Source: Prorocentrum cordatum (taxonomy: Eukaryota; Sar; Dinophyceae; Prorocentrales; Prorocentraceae). Taken from it: 64,000 nt of DNA. Positions 41,641 through 50,516 of the stretch are shown here, piece by piece. The stretch's first letter is position 1; each line of letters begins with the position of its first letter. The stretch spans positions 1 through 64,000 of the forward strand of contig CAUYUJ010005013.1 of NCBI GenBank assembly GCA_963575745.1. Direction: 5' to 3'. The notes beneath the pieces are model-generated. The model was not told the origin of the DNA and searched no databases. It saw only the letters and a list, made by a program, of their open reading frames with translations. The position numbers and the translations under genes are program-made.

Positions 41641-41997
41641 AGCGGCGCCTCCGAAGCTCCCTGAAAGCACCTGCGTGCTCTGGAAACAGCCTGGCGGCTG
41701 TCTGCCAGCCTGACTTGCATCCGGAGCGCAACTGCGCGCTTTCTGGCCCTGGCGGGTCCAGATTCGCATTCTGACGCGCAGGTCTCTGTGATGCCGTCCT
41801 CAGATGCGCAGTCTGTGCGTGGATCCGCGGAGCGGTGCGCTCACCGTGAATTGCACATGGAACGAGAATCTGCGAATTCCGGCCGCGCCTAGATTTCAGC
41901 GCAGAAACTGTCAGTGCGTGGAAGGCGGATAGCAGTTTGTGCCATTTGGGCCTCGCGAATGTTGTGCTTCGCACAATTGGGGTTTTCGGGGTCGGAT

Positions 41998-42060
41998 GTG
42001 TGCAGGCGGCAGAAGCTAGTCCTTGATGGGGGGGCATTGGCTAACCCCCCACCTGCACAC
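41998..42060 (+). other. leader stem-loop L1 (E8)
   Basis: GTGTGCAGG/CCTGCACAC encloses GGGGGG/CCCCCC. The A-T pair of subfamily I is replaced by G-C. Confidence 0.65.
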
Positions 42061-42640
42061 AACGGGGGCGGGTGTGCTTGCCCGCCCCCGACCGACCCCG
42101 AGACCCTGCGTACAATGGCGCACGTGGTCTAAAGTCCATGCTGACGCCTTTTCACTAGCGTACTCAGAATTCCACCCTGGTGAGGCTCGTGGAAATCTGG
42201 CCCAGGAGGCTAGAAATTGATGCAGATTCCGGCGGGATTTCATCCATGTCGGATTTCGCAAGTCGGCCGTCCAGGTCGGCTGATTTCTCAAGACTGGCTC
42301 TAATCAGCCATTCTGCTGAGCTGCAGTCCACCGCCGAGGGCTGCAAGTAGCGGGGAACGTGCGTAAGCCTTCCCGCGAACTGTCCGGGAGGACAGCATCG
42401 CCCAAAACGGGCGCTCTACCATCCATCAATCAGTTACCCTCCATCCTCTCTCGTTGACTCGACAGCGAATGTGCGGGCGCAGCTGTGGGCGTGAACTGGA
42501 ATGAATAAACATCCAGAGAGGTCGGAGCAGACGCCGCGTGCCCGCGGATTGATGTCAGCCGCAGATGCAAATACTGAGCGGAGATGCTCAGTTCGATGGT
42601 GGGGTTGCCCTGTTGTCTGTACTGCCGCGCCCCTATGACG

Positions 42641-42680
42641 CCCTCTGCTGGCCTGGATGGCGCATTCAGGTCGCAGAGGG
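42641..42680 (+). other. leader stem-loop L2 (E8)
   Basis: CCCTCTG pairs with CAGAGGG, whereas subfamily I has CCCTCCG with CGGAGGG: a compensated C-G to T-A change. Confidence 0.65.
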
Positions 42681-42845
42681 GGATAGGGGGCGGAAGGGTT
42701 CTTCTGCTCTTTCCCTAAACAGCAACTCGCCTCCAGCGCCGGTCACGTGACGTGCGCCGCGGGCGCGCAGCCATTTCTGGCAAGTGCTTTCACATGAAGA
42801 TATTCAGTCGGAAGGACTGGCCATTGCTGGAGAGTTTGGTCATTA

Positions 42846-42867
42846 CCTGTCGCTTTTTAGGCTCAAG
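42846..42867 (+). other. spliced-leader-like 22-mer before gag of E8
   Basis: CCTGTCGC-TTTTTA-GGCTCAAG. 16 of 22 positions match without gaps and the last eight are exact. The gag ATG follows 84 bases later. Confidence 0.65.
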
Positions 42868-42951
42868 TGAACCACTCCTGCTGGGATTGAAATCCTTCTT
42901 CGCACTGCAGCGTGCTCCACAGGTGTAAGTTGCAATCCAGCCGTGCCCACC

Positions 42952-44295
42952 ATGGCTTTCTCTTCCGGCGACGTCTCTGCCATGATTGCCACTGCGCCGA
43001 GCGGGGCCTTTAACAAGGCCAACGCTGACCAGATCCGCGATTGGGTCGACTTCGTGCTGAATGTCGAGCCCAACGCGGCGGAGAAACACGACTTGTTCTA
43101 CTACGTGTCGGTGGCTCGCCTCTTGGCGGAAACGATCGGCAGCACCTCGCTCTCGGATTTCGAGGATCCACACATGCGCGAGATGATTAAGGCAGCGATT
43201 GTTGTGAACGATTTGCCGTACGCCGCAGAGCAAGATCCAGCATGGAAAGCCTGGAAGGTTTCGCCGGCGCAGGTCGTCTTCGCACTCAAGGTGCAGACCA
43301 AGTGCGCCCAAGCTGCACCACCCGCCCGCTCGGCTCCAGAAGCCGGCGCTGGGTCGAGCGACGTGGCAGGAATGGCCGAAGCTGTGAAACAGCTTGCAGA
43401 ACTACAGACCCAGGCGCTCCAGAAGGGCAAGCCGAAGGGACTCAGCTTCAAGCTTCAAGACAGGATCGTTGAAGTGGGCTTGCAGAATTTCGATAAAGAC
43501 ACCCTCCCGTCCGAGGAAATCTTGGCGAAGTTCGAGGCCGGAGCCAAGATCGCCAACGACAAGGGCCGGGCTTGGATCGGCTCTGCAGAAGGCGAAGATC
43601 TCCGCGATCATCACCGCCCAGCATGGGGTCGCACCCCTCTCGTCGACGCGGTCGTGGGCGACGGCTCCTACGAGGATCGCGTGAGACAGAGTGCGGCCGC
43701 CCTGCGCGGAAGCGCTTGGATCGATAAGATCGATTACGTGAGCTTCGCGACCTTCATGGGGCATCTCCACGAGTGGGGTTTCAAGGTGATCCTCACGAAG
43801 GCGTGCAGCATGGCGGACTTTTTCTCCTACGTGCATATTATGATCCGCATCGCTGAGGAGAACGGCGGGGTCAGGACGGCGTTTCAATACGACGTCCTCC
43901 AGCGGAGGGCCATGGCCAAAGCGCTGGAGAGGGACGAAACCGATTTGAGCAGGTACCTTACAAGGATCGATGTTGATCTCCTGCGCACGGCCAAAGACAA
44001 GGTGGATAAGCGCTTCGCGGAGCTCGCTCGTGCATCTGGCGCGCCCAAGGGTCAGTCCAAGGGCCAGCCCAAGGGCGCCTCCAAGAGCTACGGCGACGGG
44101 GGCAGTCATGCCTCCAGCAGCGCATCCTCTGGCGGCAAGGGCGGCAAGAGCGCTAAGGGCGACAACCGGCGCGTGCGTTCGCCGCCCGCGCGGCACAAGG
44201 GCAGCGCTGGTGGCGGCCAGCAGCATCGGTCGCGCAGCCCGCGCGCTGGATGGCAGCAGTCGGGCCAGTGGGACAAGCAGTCCTGGAGCAAGTGA
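42952..44295 (+). CDS. gag of E8, intact
   Basis: 447 residues from ATG 42952 (MAFSSGDVSAMIATAPSGAF) to TGA 44293-44295. Predicted structural protein that packages element RNA. Conserved blocks: QIRDWVDFVLNVEPNAAEKHDLFYYVSVARLLAE, DFEDPHMREMIKAAI, KVSPAQVVFALKVQ, LPSEEILAKFEAGAKIANDKGRAW, GSAEGEDLRDHHRPAWGRTPLVDAVVGDGSYEDRV, ATFMGHLHEWGFKVILTKACSMADFF and GGVRTAFQYDVLQRRAMAKALE. The tail from about residue 360 is rich in Gly, Lys, Ser and Gln with KGGKSAKG, RSPPARHKG and RSRSPRAGW. No CCHC zinc knuckle. The upstream in-frame GTG at 42943 is ignored in favour of the ATG in the context CCACCATGG. The stop is followed by an open in-frame pol. Confidence 0.9.
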   Translation: MAFSSGDVSAMIATAPSGAFNKANADQIRDWVDFVLNVEPNAAEKHDLFYYVSVARLLAETIGSTSLSDFEDPHMREMIKAAIVVNDLPYAAEQDPAWKAWKVSPAQVVFALKVQTKCAQAAPPARSAPEAGAGSSDVAGMAEAVKQLAELQTQALQKGKPKGLSFKLQDRIVEVGLQNFDKDTLPSEEILAKFEAGAKIANDKGRAWIGSAEGEDLRDHHRPAWGRTPLVDAVVGDGSYEDRVRQSAAALRGSAWIDKIDYVSFATFMGHLHEWGFKVILTKACSMADFFSYVHIMIRIAEENGGVRTAFQYDVLQRRAMAKALERDETDLSRYLTRIDVDLLRTAKDKVDKRFAELARASGAPKGQSKGQPKGASKSYGDGGSHASSSASSGGKGGKSAKGDNRRVRSPPARHKGSAGGGQQHRSRSPRAGWQQSGQWDKQSWSK

Positions 44296-46458
44296 GCGGT
44301 CACGCCGCTCGCTGACAGTGCCGACGGTCAGCAGTCGGAAAGCGAGTCAGGGGACGATGAGCCCATGGAGCGCTCTTCGGCTCGTCCCAGCGCTGCTTTT
44401 AAGCATTCTAAAGCTGGGCTGTCACATGTCGGTGCGCGTGTACATAGCTTTCTCGCTCGCGATGATTTGCATCGCCTAGATCCATGGGATCACTTGGAGT
44501 GGGCGTCGGCCTTGCCTGTTTGCGCAGAAGTTCCTCTTTTGCCGCACTTTTTGGAAAAAGGCTGCGACCGCGTGACAAGATTGACCCCTGCAGAATTGCA
44601 CTCGGCTCGTAAATCAGCGCTTGCTTACTGGTCGGAGAGGAAGCGAGTGACGGAGCCCTGCTGGCAACGCGCGTTCGCGCAGCTGCCAGCGCACTGCCAA
44701 GGTGTGTTAGGGCCCCGGAAAAATCTTTTTCTCCTTAGCGAGATGCTTGAGTCCATCAGCTGGCCAGACGCCACGCTGATTAGCAATTTAATGCACGGTT
44801 TTCCTCTTGTCGGCTTGCTCCCAGCGAGTGGGATGCGCGTTCCGACAGGGAACGCAGCGCCGGAGGTAACCAAAGCTGCTCTATTGGCCACTGCGAGCGT
44901 TCAGAACAGACGCATTTTGCGGCGATCGTCTTTGCCACTCGGGATGGACAGATCTGTCTGCGAAGTTTTTGCTTCTGCATGCGACCGGGAGGTCGCGGAC
45001 GGCAAGGCTAGAATGCGTCCGTTGAACATAGAAACTTGTGTTTTAACCCCGAGATTCCCAATCGTGCAAGGTTGGAAGACCGTAGGCTGGGAAACGTTTC
45101 CCAAAGTTAGATGCATCGATGATTTTTCTGCGTCGCGTATCAATGAAGGCACGCAAGTATCCGAGAAGATGCTTCCCGAAACGCTAGACTCACTTGTAGC
45201 GCTGGTGTTGAAGCTCACAAAATCAAGAACAATGCGCATTCGTTGGCGCAAAGATGATTTTGTGCAAGCCTTCAAGACACTACCAATATGCAGCTCTCAC
45301 CTTCCATTGGCAGTTGTCGTGTGGCAGGAGGCGTTGGCTAAAGACCAGTGTCTCCAGCTCCTGGCAATGCCCTTTGGCTCTTCCGCCTCCGTGTCCGCCT
45401 GGGAGCGGTTCGGTTTGGCAATTCAGGGCGTGCTTGCGCAGATTTTCCTAGTGCTGTACCTTCGCTTCGTCGACGATCTGTTTTCGGGCGACGCGATGGA
45501 AGAGCAAGTAGATGTTGGCGGAGACCCTCTGACGGGCCCTGCTGGCACTGCCAAGCTGGCCAGGTACGTAATTTCAGATCTTCTCGGCTGGGATTTGGAT
45601 GCCGCCAAGGCTGTCACAGAACAGCCATCGGCCACCATTCTCGGCGTCGGCGTTCGTTTTGATGACGCCCGGCAAGAGATAGTTTTTGACGTGGGTCCGG
45701 AGAAGCTCGAGTTGTGGAGCTTCCAAATCGTCAGGGCCCTCAAAGCGGGCGCGTTGCCGCCGGCAGAAGCGCAGAAGCTGGCCTTGCGTTTGAGTTGGGG
45801 TGCCAGCTCAGTTTTTGGCAAGGGGGCGCGTGCTCCGCTGGCAGCTTTGTTCTGTCATGGCGCAGGCCGCACCAGCCGTCTCACTGCGAGGACGAGGCTC
45901 GCGCTCATATGGTGGCGTAAGTTTTTGCAATCGCCACCCTCGCGGCGCGTGCCGCTGCAACTCCGCGAGCGCCAGCGGTGCATTTTGCACAGCGACGCAA
46001 CCGGCACTGGCATGATGGCGCGGGTGCTGCACGCTCCTTTCGCCAAAGTCTGGGCCGCCACCAGGGTGCCCGACAGCGCTCGCCAATGGGCACACTGGCG
46101 AAAGAACCAAATCGGCACCTGGGAGCTGATGGCAGCGATCTGCGCATTGAAATGGATTTTAAGCATTGGCCAAGCAGATCTCGAGATCATCTGCTTCGTC
46201 GATAACAAAAGCGCATTGGGTGCGCTTGTGCGAGGTTGCTCGCGGAAGTCCGATTGGAATTGTCTGATTGGCAATCTGTGGCTTCTCGTCGCCGACAAGG
46301 CGCATTTCCTGCATCCTTGGTATGTGCCTTCGCATTTGAATGTCGCAGATGCCCCCACACGGCCGTCTGAGAAGGCAGAGCAAATTGCCGAGCTGCAGGC
46401 GCGAAATTTTCAACGCGTTGAGTGGCTGCTTCCGCCGGATGCACCCTGGGGCGGCTGA
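44296..46458 (+). CDS. reverse transcriptase-RNase H of E8, intact
   Basis: Continues the gag frame after the UGA. The first 23 codons are open and the first AUG is at 44365, giving 697 residues from there. Positions counted from that AUG: KVRCIDDFSASRIN (about 248), motif A RWRKDDFVQAFKTLP (about 293), motif B AMPFGSSASVSAWERFG (about 332), catalytic LRFVDDLFSGD (about 367). RNase H acidic residues: ILHSDATGTG (about 542), GTWELMAAICALKW (about 584), CFVDNKSALGALVRG (about 610) and NVADAPTRPSEK (about 659). All four are present. It copies element RNA into DNA. There is no methyltransferase domain, unlike DIRS1. A Gag-Pol fusion by readthrough is inferred. Confidence 0.93.
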   Translation, partial: AVTPLADSADGQQSESESGDDEPMERSSARPSAAFKHSKAGLSHVGARVHSFLARDDLHRLDPWDHLEWASALPVCAEVPLLPHFLEKGCDRVTRLTPAELHSARKSALAYWSERKRVTEPCWQRAFAQLPAHCQGVLGPRKNLFLLSEMLESISWPDATLISNLMHGFPLVGLLPASGMRVPTGNAAPEVTKAALLATASVQNRRILRRSSLPLGMDRSVCEVFASACDREVADGKARMRPLNIETCVLTPRFPIVQGWKTVGWETFPKVRCIDDFSASRINEGTQVSEKMLPETLDSLVALVLKLTKSRTMRIRWRKDDFVQAFKTLPICSSHLPLAVVVWQEALAKDQCLQLLAMPFGSSASVSAWERFGLAIQGVLAQIFLVLYLRFVDDLFSGDAMEEQVDVGGDPLTGPAGTAKLARYVISDLLGWDLDAAKAVTEQPSATILGVGVRFDDARQEIVFDVGPEKLELWSFQIVRALKAGALPPAEAQKLALRLSWGASSVFGKGARAPLAALFCHGAGRTSRLTARTRLALIWWRKFLQSPPSRRVPLQLRERQRCILHSDATGTGMMARVLHAPFAKVWAATRVPDSARQWAHWRKNQIGTWELMAAICALKWILSIGQADLEIICFVDNKSALGALVRGCSRKSDWNCLIGNLWLLVADKAHFLHPWYVPSHLNVADAPTRPSEKAEQIAELQARNFQRVEWLLPPDAPWGG

Positions 46459-46530
46459 GAAAAAAGTGAAACAATAACATGTGCACAGGTTCTGATTGGA
46501 GGAAGAATGCCATGCGCCAGTCTTGCCTTC

Positions 46531-46548
46531 TCCGTAGTATCGGCTCAA
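46531..46548 (+). other. spliced-leader-like sequence overlapping the YR start of E8
   Basis: TCCGTAG-TATC-GGCTCAA. Both end blocks are exact and the middle is three bases short. The last A is the A of the YR ATG (46548). Confidence 0.7.
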
Positions 46549-48056
46549 TGCTTAGTTTTGTAAACGAGAGCCGAAGCAAGCGTCTGCGTGCTGAAGGTGC
46601 CCCGCCAGGGCAGCCGAGCGATGTGAACTCGGTTTTCGCTCGCGTGCTGCAGGGCGTGGCTGGCGTGAATATGGTTGATATCTCTGGTCTTTGCGAAGCT
46701 CTGGAGAACGGTGGCTTCCAGCATTTGTCTGATTTGGGCGGTTTGGAAGCAAATGAATTGGTAGATCTCGTCCCTGCGTTTTCTGGACAGAACGTTGCGC
46801 TCGTCAAAGCCTTCTTGGCGCAGTGTCAGCGCCAGGCCGACCGGGAGTTAGCGGCCGCGGCGTGCCGACAGGCAACGCTCACCGAGGCTGCCTCGTCCTC
46901 TTCAGGGGCTGGGGCAGAGGCACAAACCCGAGTTGCGAGCCAAAGCGATCCACGTGAGGCAGCCAACGACGAGCAAGGTCGTGCTGGCTTGATCTTGCTT
47001 GGTGAATCGCGCCGTGCTCGCGTTGTTCCCGAACCTCCTGTGCTAGCAGCCGCGCTGGCGGCCGCCGCCCGCTGCAATTGCTATCCAGGGGCGGAGCCAA
47101 TTGGCAGGCCCCGTGAAGAAGTCAAACGTGCACGTCGCGATGTTCCTGGCGGAGATCATCTCCATCTCCACACTCTGTGGGTCGAGTTCGCTGCCTGGCG
47201 AAAAAGTGCTCCACAATGCGCTTCCGCCGCCCGCTTGTGGGGCGAAGCTGCCAGGGCCATTTCGGCGCCCAGCTGGCCACCGTCCGAATATGTTCTCAAT
47301 GCCTTTGTGGGGTTATTCCGAAATGGGAACAGTTTGCAAAAATATGTTTCTCATGTTCGCAGTGTGCTCTACCTATTGCAGGCCCCTCTCGGTGTTCTCG
47401 ACGACACAGAAAGGCTGGCCAGGGGTGCCGAGAAAATTACCCGAGACGTATTCAGGAGAGTGAAGATCCGGGCGACGGCGGAAGAAACCAAACTCATCCG
47501 CAAGTGGTGCGCTGAAGCTGGATATCCGCTGTTGGCGGCGTCGTGGGTGATCGTTCGCCAATTTTGTTCGCGTTACTCTGAGTTGCTGCTCCTCGGGTCA
47601 AATGTTGTGACATTCCGCTTCAGCGGCGATGAACGCAAAACCTGTGTCATTCGTTTCGCGCATCGCAAATGTTACAACGAACCGTGTGAGACAACCAGAC
47701 GTTGTATTTGTCAGCTGCAAGGGCGCTCCTTGTGTGGCGTCTGCGAATTATTCTCTGTAGGAGCAGCAGTGTCGGTCCCCTTCGCAAGCGTGCAATATGC
47801 CGACGCTCTTGCTGTTCTCAAACTTGCAGCAGCCGCTTTGCAGTTGCGGAGTGCTGCGGCCTGGGGCACGCACGCTTTCAGGCGAGGCTTTGCCGACGAG
47901 GCGCTCCAACAAGGAGGGCCCGCAGCTTTGTTTTTCAGTGGTGGTTGGAAGGGCGTGGCGGCTTTCGGTTACGTCAGCGCCCAAAGTCGCGGTGCTTTGT
48001 CGGCGGCCGAATGGCTAGTTGACCACTCCGACTCAAGTGACGGCGAGCAAGCCTGA
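46548..48056 (+). CDS. tyrosine recombinase of E8, intact
   Basis: 502 residues from ATG 46548 (MLSFVNESRSKRLRA). This start aligns with all other copies and follows the spliced-leader-like sequence. Core-binding region about 215-310: LHLHTLWVEFAAWRKSA and LQKYVSHVRSVLYLLQAPLGVLDDTERLARGAEKI. Catalytic residues: Arg in RQFCSRYSELLLLG (about 341), Lys in AHRKCYNEP (about 372), His-x-x-Arg in THAFRRGFADEALQQGG (about 441), and Trp and the nucleophile Tyr in SGGWKGVAAFGYVSAQSRG (about 463-475). Between Lys and His lies CICQLQGRSLCGVC, a zinc-ribbon-like insertion conserved in all copies. Predicted to integrate the circular element DNA at GRTTTTC-like sites. The Lys-Ile codons hit by insertions in E2 and E10 read AAGATC here. 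Confidence 0.93.
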   Translation: MLSFVNESRSKRLRAEGAPPGQPSDVNSVFARVLQGVAGVNMVDISGLCEALENGGFQHLSDLGGLEANELVDLVPAFSGQNVALVKAFLAQCQRQADRELAAAACRQATLTEAASSSSGAGAEAQTRVASQSDPREAANDEQGRAGLILLGESRRARVVPEPPVLAAALAAAARCNCYPGAEPIGRPREEVKRARRDVPGGDHLHLHTLWVEFAAWRKSAPQCASAARLWGEAARAISAPSWPPSEYVLNAFVGLFRNGNSLQKYVSHVRSVLYLLQAPLGVLDDTERLARGAEKITRDVFRRVKIRATAEETKLIRKWCAEAGYPLLAASWVIVRQFCSRYSELLLLGSNVVTFRFSGDERKTCVIRFAHRKCYNEPCETTRRCICQLQGRSLCGVCELFSVGAAVSVPFASVQYADALAVLKLAAAALQLRSAAAWGTHAFRRGFADEALQQGGPAALFFSGGWKGVAAFGYVSAQSRGALSAAEWLVDHSDSSDGEQA

Positions 48057-48163
48057 CTGTGGCATCGTGTGCGTGGGGTTGTAAAACCAATAGGAACAGG
48101 AAGCGGTCCTCACGATGTACCCCTGTCAGGCGCTGCCGCGCAGTCCGTCGCCTTCTGGTGCAT

Positions 48164-48286
48164 TGGGAGCCCAAGGGGCGGCATCCCAGAAGGCTCCTGC
48201 CAGCCAGGCAGCGCCGTTCACACGCCCTATGCTGGCGCAAGGACGCCGGCCATTCTACAGTGGGCCTGGCTACCGCAATGGTTTTC
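48164..48286 (+). repeat. B1 repeat of E8
   Basis: Starts at a GCATTGGG box and ends GGTTTTC. It matches 49245-49367 at an offset of 1081 with two differences. Confidence 0.93.
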
Positions 48287-48321
48287 ATGATTCATAAACT
48301 CGTTTATGCTGCAGGAAAACC
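48280..48321. other. putative attachment hairpin at the B1/A2 junction of E8
   Basis: GGTTTTC (48280-48286) and GAAAACC (48315-48321) lie 28 nt apart, with an inner CATAAAC/GTTTATG stem. This is the joint a circular copy would present for recombination. Confidence 0.72.
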
Positions 48322-49244
48322 GTGAGGAGCAGCCCCACGTGTGTTTGCCTCCACTCCTCAATTCCTGCACGCTCAATGCCTGCGCAGCGGGCTGCGGTGT
48401 CGGCGGCCGGCGGTTTCTGCGCGAAGCGGCGGAAGTATGCTCACCTTGCTCTGTTCGTGTGTACTCTGGTGCGGTCTCGCATGGCGGTTCGCCCGCGCTG
48501 CTCGGGTCTCGTCTGCTGGGCCGATCGTGTCTCGCAGTTCTTCTGTTGCTGCTCCCGTGCGCTGGCTCCTTGAAGCCAGATCGAGAATGCTCGCTGATAC
48601 GAGCAGCGGCTAAACAAAACTCGCTGACAGCGGCTGCACAAACAAGACAGGCTCCCTGATAGGAGCGGCGCGTCCGAAGCTCCCTGAAAGGAGCTGCGCC
48701 TGCGTGCTCCCTGATAGGAGCCAGCGGCGCCCAGCGCTCCCTGAAAGGAGCTGCGCCTGCGTTCTCCCCGACAGGAGCGGCGCCCTAAAGCTCCCTTGCG
48801 CGTGTTCCCTGACAGGAGCAGCGGCCGAAAACTCCTTGACGGGAGCGGCGCCTCAAAGCTCCCTGATAGGAGCGGCGCTTCAAAGCTCCCTGACAGGAGC
48901 GGCCCCCCAGAACAGAAGTTCGCCGAAGGGGGCGGCGCCCAATGCTCCCTGAAAGGAGCTGCGCCTGTGCGCTCCTCGACAGGAGCGCTGCCCACCAGAG
49001 CTCCTTCCTGTGCTCCCTGACAGGAGCAGCATCCCCAGGCTCCCTGAAAGGAGCTGCGCTTGTGTGCTCCCAGACAGGAGCGGCCCCCCCAAAGCTCTAT
49101 AGCAGGAGTCGCGCCTGCGTGCCTCCTGGGGCGGTTCCGTGGCGCTGCGCCGGCGCGCTCCCCAGCAACAGCCTGGCGGCTGTCCGCCAACTTCCTGCCC
49201 GCCCTCATGCCACCCTATGGCCCGCGCCGGCGTCCTGCCCTGGC
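48287..49244 (+). repeat. A2 repeat of E8, with expanded R3 minisatellite
   Basis: Matches A1 up to 48882, then carries further GCTCCCTGACAGGAGC-type units to about 49150 that A1 lacks. Confidence 0.92.
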
Positions 49245-49367
49245 TGGGAGCCCAAGGGGCGGTATCCCAGAAGGCTCCTGCCAGCCAGGCAGCGCCGTTC
49301 ACACGCCCTATGCTGGCGCAAGGACGCCGGCCATTCTACAGCGGGCCTGGCTACCGCAATGGTTTTC
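49245..49367 (+). repeat. B2 terminal repeat of E8
   Basis: Ends GGTTTTC (49361-49367). The flank CTGGATGCAAATTTGCACAG continues E7's leader. Confidence 0.93.
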
Positions 49368-50516
49368 CTGGATGCAAATTTGCACAGCTCTCGCTGCCGC
49401 ACGTCCCGGCGACCCCCCTTTGACTTCCATCGCGGCCAGGGGGGCCACTCGGGTCACCTTGGGCGAAACCATGCAAGCTACAGCAGTGCCACGCCGATCC
49501 CAGTCGAACCCCTTTGACCGCTCAGCGGCCAGGGGAACTACATGGGTCTCCCTGCTCCTCCCCCTCCGCCAGGCCAGAGTGAGTAGGGAGTTATTTTCAG
49601 CGTACCGAGGCCTGTTTTGGCCAAGTGGCAGCACGCGAGGGGGCTTCCGCTCATCCCACGCTAATGCAGGGGGGCGTCGTCGTCCTGAGAATTTTCGGAC
49701 TGCCCGAAAATTGCGCCTGAGAAATCCGTCCGTAGCGGAACGAATGGCCATTGGCCTGAGCCCAATTTTCACGAGCAACACTAGAATTTAATGCTGAGTT
49801 CTCTGGTGAAAGGGCGTCAGCATCGATATTCCGATCACGTGCCGTTTGGGACGCGGGCCCCCCGGGGTCGGTCGAGGACGGGCGTGCTGCACAAATGCAA
49901 AGCACCCCCGCCCCCGTTGTGTGCAGGTGGGGGGTTAGCCAATGCCCCCCCCATCAAGGACTAGCTTCTGCCGCCTGCACACATCCGACCCCGAGTGCCC
50001 GAGAGTGTCCGTAGCCACTCCTTCTAGCTCGTGCGGTCCGCGAAATCACGCCCAGGACGATTCTCGTGCAGCCGTCCTCTGAGATGCTCCAGTGCCCCCA
50101 GGAGCGCGAATTTGCGCTGATGGCGAACCTGGGCAGTGCCACGACGCAAAAGTGTGCTCTGAATGCAATTCTGGGCGCGCGGACGCCTCGGAGCACGAGC
50201 GCTCCGATTGCGAATCTGGGCGCGCATCGGCGCCAGAACGCACAAATGAGCTCAGACTGCAACTCTGAGCGCGCTGGCGCCCAGGCGCGCGAATTCGCGC
50301 TGAGAGTGCGAATCTGAGCGCGCTTGCGCTAGAATACAAGGTTTGCCCTCCAGGTGCAAGCGCGCCAGTCCCGACAGGCGAAGGTTTCCCTCCGACGGCA
50401 CTTCTGGGCGTGAGGGCCCCAGATTGCGCAAATTCGGCCTCAGCATACATCCCTGGGCGCGCTAGAGTCAGAATGCGCAAGTCGCGCCCAGAATGCAATT
50501 TGGGGCGCGCCGGCGG
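49368..50516 (-). other. 5' leader of E7 beyond the E8 insertion
   Basis: Collinear with the E3 leader (17770-18430), including stem-loop L1 (49919-49982, inner stem GGGGGG/CCCCCC). R1 repeats lie at 50150-50516. No gene is supported. Confidence 0.8.

Larger units (their letters stand above)
40763..49367 (+). mobile_element. E8: complete YR retrotransposon, subfamily II (8.6 kb), intact genes
   Basis: A1 (40763-41397), leader, gag, RT-RH, YR, B1 (48164-48286), A2 (48287-49244), B2 (49245-49367). All three genes are open. A1 and A2 show about six differences over 596 bp and B1 and B2 two over 123. It lies antisense within E7's 5' leader. The matching uninterrupted leader in E3 (17749-17800) shows the site before insertion. 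No target duplication beyond one or two bases is visible, as expected of a tyrosine recombinase. Confidence 0.95.
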
